DNA of 64,000 bases from Streptomyces sp. NBC_01262. GTDB taxonomy: Bacteria > Actinomycetota > Actinomycetes > Streptomycetales > Streptomycetaceae. The notes beneath the pieces were generated by a model. It worked only from the letters and a program-made list of their open reading frames with translations. It was not told the origin of the DNA and made no database searches. Positions 16,429 to 24,394 of this stretch are shown here, one piece after another; within the stretch, counting starts at the first letter, position 1; the number at the start of each line of letters is the position of its first letter. Both the position numbers and the translations under genes were made by a program. Location of the stretch: assembly GCF_036226365.1 (NCBI RefSeq), contig NZ_CP108462.1:3762501-3826500 (forward strand). The letters are read 5' to 3'.

Positions 16429-17946
16429 CTAGGACGGTTGAGCGTTCAACGTGTGCGTTTTGTCACCTATCGGAACCCGGCTCTGCGCAGGCAGCACGAC
16501 CCGCACCGTGAGGCCCTTGCCCGGCGCGGTGTCCACGTCGACGGAGCCGTCATGCGCGTGCACGACCGCCTCGACGATGGACATGCCGAGCCCGGTGCCG
16601 CCGGTCGCGCGGGAGCGGTCGGGGTCGGCGCGGAAGAAGCGGTCGAAGACCCGGGCGGCGTCCTCCTCGCGCATGCCGGGTCCGGAATCCGTCACGCGCA
16701 GGACGGCCGACCCGGCGGCGTCGGCGCGGATCTCGACGGTGACCGGGGTGTCGGCGGGGGTGTGGATGCGTACGTTGCCCAGCAGGTTGCCGACGACCTG
16801 CCGCAGCTTGGCCTCGTCGCCGCGTACTTCGACGACCTCACCGGCGTCGCACTCCACCAGGACCGGCCGTTGCGGCTGCTGCGCGCACAGGTCGGCGACC
16901 CCGTCGCGTACGAGCTGCCGCAGGTCCACGGGGCGCAGCCGCAGCGCGGGCCGGTGGTCGAGGCGGGCGAGGGAGAGGAGTTCGTCGACCAGCCGGCTCA
17001 TGCGCTCGGCCTCGGCGGAGACGCGCCGCAGGGCACGGTCGCGCTCGGCCGCGTCCAGCATGCGCTTGTCGTACAGCTCCAGATAGCCGCGGACGGTGGC
17101 GAGCGGGGTGCGCAGCTCGTGCGAGGCATCGGCGACGAACTGGCGGAGCCGGCCGGCGGCGTCCTCGCTCGTCAGCAGGGCCTGCTCGATCTGGTGGAGC
17201 ATCGTGTTGAGCGCGACGCTGAGCGCGACGACCTCGTCGCCGGCCTTGCGGGCCGGGGGGACGCGCCGGGAGAGCTCTCCCTCGGCGATGGCACTGGCCG
17301 TCTCCACCATGTCCTCCAGTGGCCGCAGACGGCGCCTGACGGCCCGTAGGGAGCCGAAGGCGAGCAGCCCGAGCAGGACGGCGCCGACCACCGCCTCGAC
17401 GAGGAGGAGATGGAAAACCGCCCTGCGCACGCCGTTGAGCCGCACGCCCTTGACGACCATGCTGCCGTCGTCGAGCCGGGCGACGGCGACGCGGTAGTAG
17501 TCGCCGTCGGTGCTCACGGTGGCGGCGTCGCCGGACGCGGCCAGGACCTTGGGATCGGTGACGGCCGCGGCCAGCCGGGCGCGTTCGGCGGTGGACGGGA
17601 CCGCGTCGCCCAGGCAGGCGTCGACCGCCCGGCCGTGCCGGTCGAGGATCACGAAGAGGTCCTGGTCGAAGGCGCGGACCGCTTCGCGGTTCTCGGTGGA
17701 GTTCTCGACCAGGCCGGTCATCGTGCACAGCCTGCGCAGGCCGTCGGCGGTGAGCGAGGTGCGTTCCAGCCCGCTCTGCGAGGCGTGCAGCCCGTCGTCG
17801 ATCTCGCCCAGCAGCAACATGTACATGGCCACCAGGCTCACCACCCCGGCCATGGCCAGCCCGGCCGCCAGGAAGGCCACATTGGCGAGCGTGATGCGCC
17901 CGCGCAATGTGCCCGGCCTGCACAGCACCTGGAACCGGCCGGTCAC
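16429..17946 (-). CDS. Sensor histidine kinase (OmpR-type partner)
   Basis: A 505-residue membrane sensor. Helix 1 (about 18-46) and helix 2 (about 178-200) bracket an extracytoplasmic sensor domain of about 130 residues containing two cysteines (Cys74, Cys111). A HAMP linker (about 200-255), the HisKA box ASHELRTPLATV with His276, and the ATPase motifs VTDSGPGM and TGGTGLGMSIV follow. The GTG at 17946 overlaps the regulator stop (GTGA), so kinase and regulator are coupled. Divergent from an MmpL transporter gene that it probably controls. Confidence 0.92.
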   Translation of the reverse strand: MTGRFQVLCRPGTLRGRITLANVAFLAAGLAMAGVVSLVAMYMLLLGEIDDGLHASQSGLERTSLTADGLRRLCTMTGLVENSTENREAVRAFDQDLFVILDRHGRAVDACLGDAVPSTAERARLAAAVTDPKVLAASGDAATVSTDGDYYRVAVARLDDGSMVVKGVRLNGVRRAVFHLLLVEAVVGAVLLGLLAFGSLRAVRRRLRPLEDMVETASAIAEGELSRRVPPARKAGDEVVALSVALNTMLHQIEQALLTSEDAAGRLRQFVADASHELRTPLATVRGYLELYDKRMLDAAERDRALRRVSAEAERMSRLVDELLSLARLDHRPALRLRPVDLRQLVRDGVADLCAQQPQRPVLVECDAGEVVEVRGDEAKLRQVVGNLLGNVRIHTPADTPVTVEIRADAAGSAVLRVTDSGPGMREEDAARVFDRFFRADPDRSRATGGTGLGMSIVEAVVHAHDGSVDVDTAPGKGLTVRVVLPAQSRVPIGDKTHTLNAQPS

Positions 17947-18656
17947 GCCGCCACCGCCCGCAGCCCGTAGCCGACACCGCGCCGGGTCTCGATCAGGGGC
18001 GGGCCGAGGCGGTCGAGTTTGCGCCGCAGGTAGCTGATGTACGTCTCCAGGACGGTGGACTCGACCTCGAAGTCGTAGCTCCACACGTCCTGCAGCAACT
18101 GCTCCTTGGTGACGATCCGCCCGGCGTTGCGCAGCAACTGCCGCAGCAGGTTGTACTCGGTCGGCGTCAGCTCGACCGGCTCGCCGCCACGCCGCACACT
18201 GTACGTCGCTTCGTTCATCTCCAGGTCGCCGTGGCGCAGCACCGGATCGGGCGTCGGCATGCGCCGCCGGGTGCGGCGCAGCACGGCCTGCACGCGGGCG
18301 AGGACCTCGTCGACGCCGAACGGCTTGGTGATGTAGTCGTCGCCGCCGAGCGCGAGCCCGCCGACGACATCACGCGGGGCGTCCCGGGCGGTCACGAAGA
18401 TGACGGCGAGGTCCCCGATGGTCTCGCGTTCCGCGCGCAGCGTGCGGCAGACCTCCCAGCCGTTGCCGTCGGGCAGCATCACGTCGAGCAGCACCAGGTC
18501 GGGCCGGTGCCGGCGGGCGGCCTCGACGGCCAGGCGGCCGCTCGCGGCCGTGTGCACGGTGTAGCCGTGGAACGTCAGGGTGATCCTGAGGATGTCCGCG
18601 ATGCTCGGTTCGTCCTCGACGATCAGTACGGTCGCGGCGGCCTCGGAACTCTCCAT
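17943..18656 (-). CDS. OmpR-family response regulator
   Basis: A 237-residue regulator. The receiver domain (about 9-120) has the acidic pair Glu14-Asp15 in VEDEP, the phospho-acceptor Asp58 in LLDVMLPDG, and the conserved Thr/Lys (FVTARD, TKPF). The C-terminal winged helix (about 138-235, ELTPTEYNLLRQLLRNAGR to RRGVGYGL) binds DNA. It is first in the leftward operon and divergent from the MmpL gene across a 150-bp region with a GGAACT-N4-AGTTCC palindrome. Confidence 0.93.
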   Translation of the reverse strand: MESSEAAATVLIVEDEPSIADILRITLTFHGYTVHTAASGRLAVEAARRHRPDLVLLDVMLPDGNGWEVCRTLRAERETIGDLAVIFVTARDAPRDVVGGLALGGDDYITKPFGVDEVLARVQAVLRRTRRRMPTPDPVLRHGDLEMNEATYSVRRGGEPVELTPTEYNLLRQLLRNAGRIVTKEQLLQDVWSYDFEVESTVLETYISYLRRKLDRLGPPLIETRRGVGYGLRAVAA

Positions 18657-18696
18657 GGCTCCAGTATCCGTGCCGCCCGCCCGCGCGGTGCGGGCC

Positions 18697-18712
18697 GGAA
18701 CTTTGGAGTTCC
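18697..18712. promoter_or_regulatory. Possible operator between regulator and MmpL genes
   Basis: Inverted repeat GGAACT-TTGG-AGTTCC in the divergent intergenic region. A second, perfect palindrome AGTACGTACT lies nearer the MmpL gene (about 18765-18774). Either could bind the adjacent response regulator; this is inferred from position only. Confidence 0.4.
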
Positions 18713-18806
18713 TTGAGAGAAGCCCGAGCCGCTTGGCTCAGCGCCCCGCCGCAACGGAGGCTGAAGTACGTACTCCCGCGAGTGATGACAAGAAGGAGCT
18801 GTAGCC

Positions 18807-21011
18807 GTGGCCGCATTGGCACGATGGTGCTACCGGCACAAATGGACGGTGGTGCTGTTCTGGGTGCTGGCCCTGTTCGGTGTCGGCATCGCCAGCAACA
18901 CCGTGGGCAGCAACTACGCCAACGTTTTCCAGCTGCCCGGCACCGAGTCCGCCAAGGTGCTGACCCTGATGGACCAGGCGTTCCCGAACCGCTCGGGCGA
19001 GGCCGACAGCGTCGTCTGGCACACCGACAGCGGCTCGGTGAACGACGCGGCGGTCAAGGACGAGATGACGGCGGCGCTCGCGAAGGTCGCCAAGCTGCCG
19101 GACGTGGGCTCGGTCGCGAGCCCTTACGACGCCGAGGGCGCCGGGCGGATCAGCAAGGACGGCCGGACCGCCTACGCCACCGTCACCTGGTCCAAGCTCG
19201 GCAACGAGCTGACCGTCGACCAGGTGAACACCTTCGTCGACACCGCGCGGGCACCGGACTCCGCCGCGAAGGGCCTTGAGGTCGAGGTCGGCGGCCAGGC
19301 CGTGCAGCAGGCCGAGCAGCCGCCGATGGGGCTGAGCGAACTCGTGGGCATCGCCGCCGCCGCAATCGTGCTGTACCTGGCCTTCGGCTCGCTGTTCGGC
19401 ATGCTGCTGCCGATCCTCACCGCCGTGTTCGGCGTCGGCACCTCGGTCTCCGCGATCGCGCTGCTGAGCCACGGCATGGATCTCGGCGACATCGCCCCGA
19501 CCCTGGCCTCACTGGTCGGCCTGGGTGTCGGGATCGACTACGCCCTGTTCATCGTCACCCGGCACCGCAAGGGCATCCTGCGCGGCCTCGCCCCGGAGGA
19601 GGCGGCCGTCAAGGCGGTCAACACCTCCGGGCGGGCGGTGCTGTTCGCGGGCGGCACGGTGTGCATAGCACTGCTGGGCATGTACGCGGTCGGGCTGAAG
19701 TTCCTCGACGGGCTGGCCATTTCCGCGGTGCTCACCGTCGTCCTCACGGTCGCCGCCTCGGTGACCCTGCTGCCGTCGATGCTGGGCGTACTCGGCATAC
19801 GCGTGCTGAGCCGCCGCCAGCGAAAGCGGCTTGCGCAGCACGGCCCGGAGAGCGAGGAGGCGGCCGGTGCCGCCGCGCGCTGGTCCGGCTTCGTACAGCG
19901 CCACCCCCGGGTCCTGGGCGTGATCGCGGTCGTCGTGATGGCCGCCCTCGCGATCCCGGCGCTGTCGCTGCGCCTGGGCTCCTCGGACCAGGGCAACAAC
20001 CAGTCGTCCACCAGCACCCGGCAGGCGTACGACCTGCTCGCGGACGGTTTCGGGCCCGGCTTCAACGGCCCGCTGACCATCCTGGCCGAGGTCCCGGGCG
20101 GGGCGGGCGACGTGACGGCCCTGGACGGGCTGGTCGCGGACATCCGCAAGCTCGACGGGGTGGCCGCGGTCAACGCGGTCCCGGTGAAGGCGGGCGCGAC
20201 GGTCGCCGTGGTGCAGGTCGTGCCGACCACCTCGCCGCAGGCGGTCCAGACGGACGAGCTGATCGACCGGCTGCGCGACGACGTGATCCCGGCTGCCGAG
20301 AAGGGCAGCACCATGCAGGCGTACGTCGGCGGACAGACCGCGATCTTCAAGGACTTCGCGCATGTCATCATGCAGAAGCTGCCGCTGTTCATTGGGATCA
20401 TCATCGCGCTGGGCTTCGTGCTCCTGATGCTCGCCTTCCGCAGCATCGTCGTCCCGCTCACGGCGGCCGCGATGAACCTGGTCGCGGCGGCGGCGGCCTT
20501 CGGCGTCCTGGTCGCGGCCTTCCAGTGGGGCTGGGGCGGTGATCTGCTCAGCGCCGGACGGGCCGGGCCGATCGACTCGTTCATCCCGGTGATCATGCTG
20601 TCGCTGCTCTTCGGGCTCTCGATGGACTACCAGGTGTTCCTGGTCAGCCGCATGCACGAGGAGTGGGTGCACACCCGCGACAACGCCCGCGCGGTGCGGG
20701 TCGGTCTCGCCGAGACCAGCCGGGTGATCAACTCGGCGGCCGTCATCATGATCTGCGTCTTCGGCGCCTTCGTGCTGATGGGCCAGCGCGCGACGGCGAT
20801 GTTCGGCATCGGGCTCGCGGGCGCGGTCGCGCTCGACGCGTTCGTGCTGCGCACGGTCCTGGTGCCGTCGCTGATGCACCTGTTCGGCGACTCCAACTGG
20901 TGGCTCCCGGCCTGGCTGGACAAGCGGCTGCCGCACATGGCGGTCGAGCCGGCGGACGAGGAGCAGGAGCCGCTGGACGAGGCGAAGGAGCTGGTTCCCA
21001 CGCGCGACTGA
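18807..21011 (+). CDS. MmpL/RND-family membrane transporter
   Basis: A 734-residue MMPL-family exporter with two repeated halves: one helix plus an extracytoplasmic loop, then a block of about five helices (about 170-340 and 520-710). The motif GLGVGIDYALFIVTRHRKG in half 1 and LFGLSMDYQVFLVSRMHEEW in half 2 carry the proton-relay Asp residues of the family. The GTG at 18807 follows AGAAGGAG by 8 nt. Such pumps move lipids, lipid-linked wall polymers or drugs; the cargo is unknown. The divergent two-component system is the likely regulator. Confidence 0.9.
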   Translation: MAALARWCYRHKWTVVLFWVLALFGVGIASNTVGSNYANVFQLPGTESAKVLTLMDQAFPNRSGEADSVVWHTDSGSVNDAAVKDEMTAALAKVAKLPDVGSVASPYDAEGAGRISKDGRTAYATVTWSKLGNELTVDQVNTFVDTARAPDSAAKGLEVEVGGQAVQQAEQPPMGLSELVGIAAAAIVLYLAFGSLFGMLLPILTAVFGVGTSVSAIALLSHGMDLGDIAPTLASLVGLGVGIDYALFIVTRHRKGILRGLAPEEAAVKAVNTSGRAVLFAGGTVCIALLGMYAVGLKFLDGLAISAVLTVVLTVAASVTLLPSMLGVLGIRVLSRRQRKRLAQHGPESEEAAGAAARWSGFVQRHPRVLGVIAVVVMAALAIPALSLRLGSSDQGNNQSSTSTRQAYDLLADGFGPGFNGPLTILAEVPGGAGDVTALDGLVADIRKLDGVAAVNAVPVKAGATVAVVQVVPTTSPQAVQTDELIDRLRDDVIPAAEKGSTMQAYVGGQTAIFKDFAHVIMQKLPLFIGIIIALGFVLLMLAFRSIVVPLTAAAMNLVAAAAAFGVLVAAFQWGWGGDLLSAGRAGPIDSFIPVIMLSLLFGLSMDYQVFLVSRMHEEWVHTRDNARAVRVGLAETSRVINSAAVIMICVFGAFVLMGQRATAMFGIGLAGAVALDAFVLRTVLVPSLMHLFGDSNWWLPAWLDKRLPHMAVEPADEEQEPLDEAKELVPTRD

Positions 21012-21032
21012 TCCGTCGCCCGGCACACCTTG

Positions 21033-21069
21033 AGGCCCCCGTTCCGCAGCTGCGGAACGGGGGCCTTGA
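21033..21069 (+). terminator. Terminator after the MmpL gene
   Basis: A perfect 34-bp palindrome (21033-21049 with 21050-21066; arm AGGCCCCCGTTCCGCAG) 22 bp after the stop. Its right edge touches the first TTGAACATGTTCAA operator of the next operon. Confidence 0.8.
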
Positions 21070-21124
21070 ACATGTTCAAAAGTAGGTCTACAGTCAGTCC
21101 AACAAGATTTTTGAACACGTTCAA
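21066..21124 (+). promoter_or_regulatory. Promoter with twin TetR-type operators
   Basis: TTGAACATGTTCAA (21066-21079) is a perfect 14-bp palindrome; TTGAACACGTTCAA (21111-21124) differs by one base. Their centres are 45 bp apart. The first overlaps a good promoter: -35 TTGAAC (21066-21071), 17-nt spacer, -10 TACAGT (21089-21094). The second lies near +15 to +28. The TetR-type regulator encoded third in the operon is the likely ligand-responsive repressor. Confidence 0.65.
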
Positions 21125-21134
21125 GGGTGGGAAC

Positions 21135-21545
21135 ATGGACCTCACGGTCGTCACATACGTGGTCTATCTGGTCATCAGCATCGCGCTGACCGTCTGGGTG
21201 GCCCGGACCCTCAGCCAGAGCGGCAAGGTCTTCCTCGCCGACGTCATGCACGGCAACGAAAAGCTCGCCGACGCCGTCAACCACCTCCTGGTGGTCGGCT
21301 TCTACCTCGTCAACCTCGGGTTCGTCGCCCTCTACCTCAAGACCTCGGACGCGGTCGAGGACTCGCGCGGCCTCTTCGAGGAGCTGTCGGTCAAGATCGG
21401 CGTCGTCCTGCTCGTGCTCGGCGTCATGCACCTCGGCAACGTCTACGTCCTCAACAAGATCCGCCGCCGGGGCGTCATGGACCGCGAGCAGCTCCCGCCC
21501 GTCCCCCCGACCGGCTGGACCCCGCCGGCCCAGCCCGCCCGATGA
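21135..21545 (+). CDS. Small integral membrane protein of the TetR operon
   Basis: A 136-residue protein with about three helices (about 5-24, 48-70, 88-108) and a Pro-rich C-terminal tail. I do not recognise the family. GGGTGGG just upstream serves as ribosome binding site for ATG 21135. Its stop overlaps the start of the DCC-family gene by four bases. It is first in an operon that ends with its probable repressor. Confidence 0.75.
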   Translation: MDLTVVTYVVYLVISIALTVWVARTLSQSGKVFLADVMHGNEKLADAVNHLLVVGFYLVNLGFVALYLKTSDAVEDSRGLFEELSVKIGVVLLVLGVMHLGNVYVLNKIRRRGVMDREQLPPVPPTGWTPPAQPAR

Positions 21546-22024
21546 ACGGCCTGACCGTCCTGTACGACCCGCACTGCTCGCTCTGCTCCTTCGTACGGGG
21601 CTGGCTCACCCGGCAGCGTCAGCTCGTCCCCCTCGACCTGGTCCCGGTCGGCTCCGAGGAGGCCCGGGGCCGCTTCCCGGAGCTCGACCACGCCACCGCC
21701 CGGTCCGAGATCACGGTGGTCGGCGACGCCGGGCAGGTCTACCAGGGCCAGGCCGCCTGGCTGGTCGTCCTGTGGGCGCTGTCCGAGTACCGGCCCATGG
21801 CCCACCGGCTCAGCACCAGGGCCGGTGCCCCGCTCGCCCGGGCGGCCGTGCTGGCCGCGGCCAAGTACCGCGAGGCGGCCCGGCGGCCGGAGGCCGACTA
21901 CCCGGCGCAGGGCGCCTGGCGCTACGGCCGGGACGGCTGGACGTACACCGGACCGCAGAGTCCGACCCCCGCCCCGGCCGCCGCTCCCGGTGCCTGCGCG
22001 GACGGCTGCGAAGCACCCCGTTAG
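21542..22024 (+). CDS. DCC-family thiol-disulfide oxidoreductase-like protein (DUF393)
   Basis: A 160-residue protein with the motif YDPHCSLCSFVRGWL near the N-terminus, whose CxxC is typical of the DUF393/DCC family of thioredoxin-like proteins, usually found beside membrane proteins. The last ~35 residues are Pro/Ala-rich. The start overlaps the preceding gene by four bases; the TetR gene follows 10 nt after its stop. Its redox partner is unknown. Confidence 0.8.
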   Translation: MNGLTVLYDPHCSLCSFVRGWLTRQRQLVPLDLVPVGSEEARGRFPELDHATARSEITVVGDAGQVYQGQAAWLVVLWALSEYRPMAHRLSTRAGAPLARAAVLAAAKYREAARRPEADYPAQGAWRYGRDGWTYTGPQSPTPAPAAAPGACADGCEAPR

Positions 22025-22034
22025 GCTCACCGAC

Positions 22035-22805
22035 GTGGAAGACGCGACCCCGCCCAAGGCCCCGAAAGCCGCCAAGAGCGAGCAGACCCGGACGCTCATC
22101 CTCGAAACCGCCATGCGGCTCTTCGAGGAACGCGGTTACGACAAGACGACGATGCGCGCCATCGCCAAGGAGGCCGGAGTCTCGGTAGGCAACGCGTACT
22201 ACTACTTCGACAGCAAGGAACACCTCGTCCAGGGCTTCTACGACCGCCTCGCGAACGAGCACCAGGCGGCCGCGCAGGAGCTGCTGGACAGCGGCGAACG
22301 CGATCTGGCCGCCCGGCTGCGCGGGGTCATGGAGCTCTGGCTCGACGTCTCGGAGCCGTACCACCGCTTCGCCGTCCAGTTCTTCAAGAACGCCGCCGAC
22401 CCCGAGAGCCCGCTCAGCCCGTTCTCGCCCGACTCACGCCACGCCCGCGAGGCCACCATCGCGATCCACGAGAAGGTGCTGAGCGGGTCGGGCGTCAAGG
22501 TCGACGCCGAACTGGCCGAGATGCTCCCGGAGCTGCTGTGGATGTACCAGATGGGCGTGGTGCTCTTCTGGGTCTACGACCGCTCCCCCGGCTCCGAGCG
22601 CACCCGCCGCCTCGTCGCCCGCACCGCAGGCCTCGTGGCCCGGCTGGTCGCCCTGTCCCGCTACCGGATCATGCGGCCGGTCACCCGCGAAGCCCTGGAT
22701 GCGCTGGGCGAGTTCCTCACCTTCGGCGACCGGCCGGCGGGGTCCGGGTCCGGGTCCGGGCAGCCCCCGGTCACGCCTTCGGCGAAGCCAGCGTCACAAT
22801 CGTGA
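22035..22805 (+). CDS. TetR-family transcriptional regulator
   Basis: A 256-residue repressor. The N-terminal helix-turn-helix (about 14-62: RTLILETAMRLFEERGYDKT, then MRAIAKEAGVSVGNAYYYF) is canonical and the C-terminal two-thirds form the helical ligand domain. GTG 22035 is the start by homology, although the ribosome binding site is weak. It is third in an operon whose promoter carries two TTGAACA-type palindromes, so autorepression is likely. Its C-terminus (Gly-Ser repeats from GGGTCC tandem copies near 22739) overlaps the end of the convergent phosphoesterase gene by 35 bp. Confidence 0.9.
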   Translation: MEDATPPKAPKAAKSEQTRTLILETAMRLFEERGYDKTTMRAIAKEAGVSVGNAYYYFDSKEHLVQGFYDRLANEHQAAAQELLDSGERDLAARLRGVMELWLDVSEPYHRFAVQFFKNAADPESPLSPFSPDSRHAREATIAIHEKVLSGSGVKVDAELAEMLPELLWMYQMGVVLFWVYDRSPGSERTRRLVARTAGLVARLVALSRYRIMRPVTREALDALGEFLTFGDRPAGSGSGSGQPPVTPSAKPASQS

Positions 22806-23991
22806 TGTCCGACGGCGCGCCCACCCGCACCGGCGGGCCCCACGCGCCGGCGCCCCGGGTGACGTAGAGCTGGGTGTCGCCGTAGCGCTCCAGGCCCGCC
22901 ACGGTCGGATTGGCCAGCTCCGCGATGTAGTTGCCGGGCCAGAGCTGTCCGCCGTGGGTGTGCCCGGACAGCTGGAGGTCCACGCCGTGCTTGACGGCCT
23001 CGTGGATCATCACCGGCTGGTGCGCGAGCAGCACGGCCGCCCGGGCGCGGTCCCGGTCGTCCAGCGCCTTGCCGTAGTCGGGGGCCGCGTTGTGGCTCTC
23101 GCCGCTGATGTCGTTGACCCCGGCGAGGTCGAAGCCGGCGGCGATCTCGACCCGGGCGTTCGCGAGCGGGTGCACACCCACTTCGCGTACGAAGTCCACC
23201 CACTGGTCCGCGCCGGAGAAGTACTCGTGGTTGCCGGTGACGAAGTAGCTGCCGTCGCGCGCGTCGAGCTGCGCCAGCGGCTCCGCCGCCCGGCCCAGAT
23301 CCGCCACGCTGCCGTCCACCAGGTCCCCGACGATCGCCACCAGGTCCGGCCGCGCCCCGTTGATGGTGTCCACGATCCGCTGCGTGTGCGCCCGACCCAG
23401 GATCGGCCCCAGGTGGATGTCGCTCACCACCGCGATCCGGTAACCGTCCGCCGCCGCGGGCAGTTTGGCCAGCGGCACCGTCACGTACTTCAGACCCGGC
23501 CCGCGCAGGACGCCGTACGTCCCGTAGCCGACGGTCGCCGTCGCGGCCGCGGCGGCGGCGATCGCGACCGTACGGGCCACGAAGAGCCGTCGGCCGGGAC
23601 CGGCGGGAGCGGGAGCGGGCTCCGGTTCGGGAGCGGGAGCGGGCTCCGGGAGCGCCTGTGCTTCCTGCGCATGCGTGCGTATCGGCCGTATCGGCGCCCT
23701 GCGCAGGAGCGGCCGCACGAACTCCCCCACCAGCAGGGCCATCGTCAGATACAGCAGCACCGCCAGCCACATGTAGCCGGTCCAGGCCAGCCAGCGCTCC
23801 GCCGCCAGCGGCATCGCGCGTCCGCCGATCAGCGCGCCCAGGCTGAGCAGCGGCAGGAGGACGGCCAGTACGGTCCCGGCCAACCGCCACCGGCTGCCCG
23901 GCGCGCAGACGTCATGGACCAAGCGCTTCCACACGTAGAAGTGCACCCCGCAGAAGAGGGCGAGGACGGCCCCGATGATCAGCAGGATCAC
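22771..23991 (-). CDS. Membrane-anchored metallophosphoesterase
   Basis: A 406-residue protein with about four N-terminal helices (roughly 1-110), a Pro/Glu-rich linker (APAPEPEPAPAPA), another hydrophobic segment (about 145-165) and a calcineurin-like phosphoesterase domain (about 185-400). The metal-ligand motifs are all present: SDIHLG, GDLVDG, GNHEY, LLAHQP and SGHTHGGQ. It resembles YkuE/YaeI-type enzymes that act on phospholipid-type substrates outside the membrane. The GTG at 23991 overlaps the upstream stop (GTGA). Confidence 0.9.
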   Translation of the reverse strand: MILLIIGAVLALFCGVHFYVWKRLVHDVCAPGSRWRLAGTVLAVLLPLLSLGALIGGRAMPLAAERWLAWTGYMWLAVLLYLTMALLVGEFVRPLLRRAPIRPIRTHAQEAQALPEPAPAPEPEPAPAPAGPGRRLFVARTVAIAAAAAATATVGYGTYGVLRGPGLKYVTVPLAKLPAAADGYRIAVVSDIHLGPILGRAHTQRIVDTINGARPDLVAIVGDLVDGSVADLGRAAEPLAQLDARDGSYFVTGNHEYFSGADQWVDFVREVGVHPLANARVEIAAGFDLAGVNDISGESHNAAPDYGKALDDRDRARAAVLLAHQPVMIHEAVKHGVDLQLSGHTHGGQLWPGNYIAELANPTVAGLERYGDTQLYVTRGAGAWGPPVRVGAPSDITIVTLASPKA

Positions 23992-24245
23992 GAGGCCACG
24001 CCGCGCTGCGCGCGCAGGCCGCGCAGACCGCGCAGACCCAGCAGGCCGATGCCCGTGCCCAGCAGGAACGAGACGACGGCCAGGGTGAGATGCACCCAGA
24101 AGTAGGCCGTCGGCTGGGAGTGGTCGCCGTGGGTGAAGGCGAGCCCGCTCGCGTCCTTCCAGAGGTTCTTGGCGAAGGTCGTCCAGACGATCCACGACCA
24201 CACGCCGAACGCGACGAGAAACCAGGACACACGGCGGCTGAGCAT
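23988..24245 (-). CDS. SCO4848-family membrane protein
   Basis: An 85-residue protein with two helices (about 4-24 and 48-68) joined by a short Asp/His loop; it matches the small actinobacterial family named after SCO4848, function unknown. ATG 24245 is preferred over the adjacent ATG 24248 because GGGGA then stands 5 nt upstream. It is coupled to the phosphoesterase by a four-base overlap and divergent from the second D,D-carboxypeptidase gene. Confidence 0.8.
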   Translation of the reverse strand: MLSRRVSWFLVAFGVWSWIVWTTFAKNLWKDASGLAFTHGDHSQPTAYFWVHLTLAVVSFLLGTGIGLLGLRGLRGLRAQRGVAS

Positions 24246-24394
24246 CATGTTCCCCAGTATGAACAGCCCCGCCGACAGCACCGCCGCCGGGGCCGGAAGG
24301 TTGCACGGCCCGCGCGTGGGACTCCTCACGGCCGGTATCGGCCCCCGCGCATGCCGGGTTCTCAGCTCCGCCATGTACGTTCTTGCTCGTGCCC

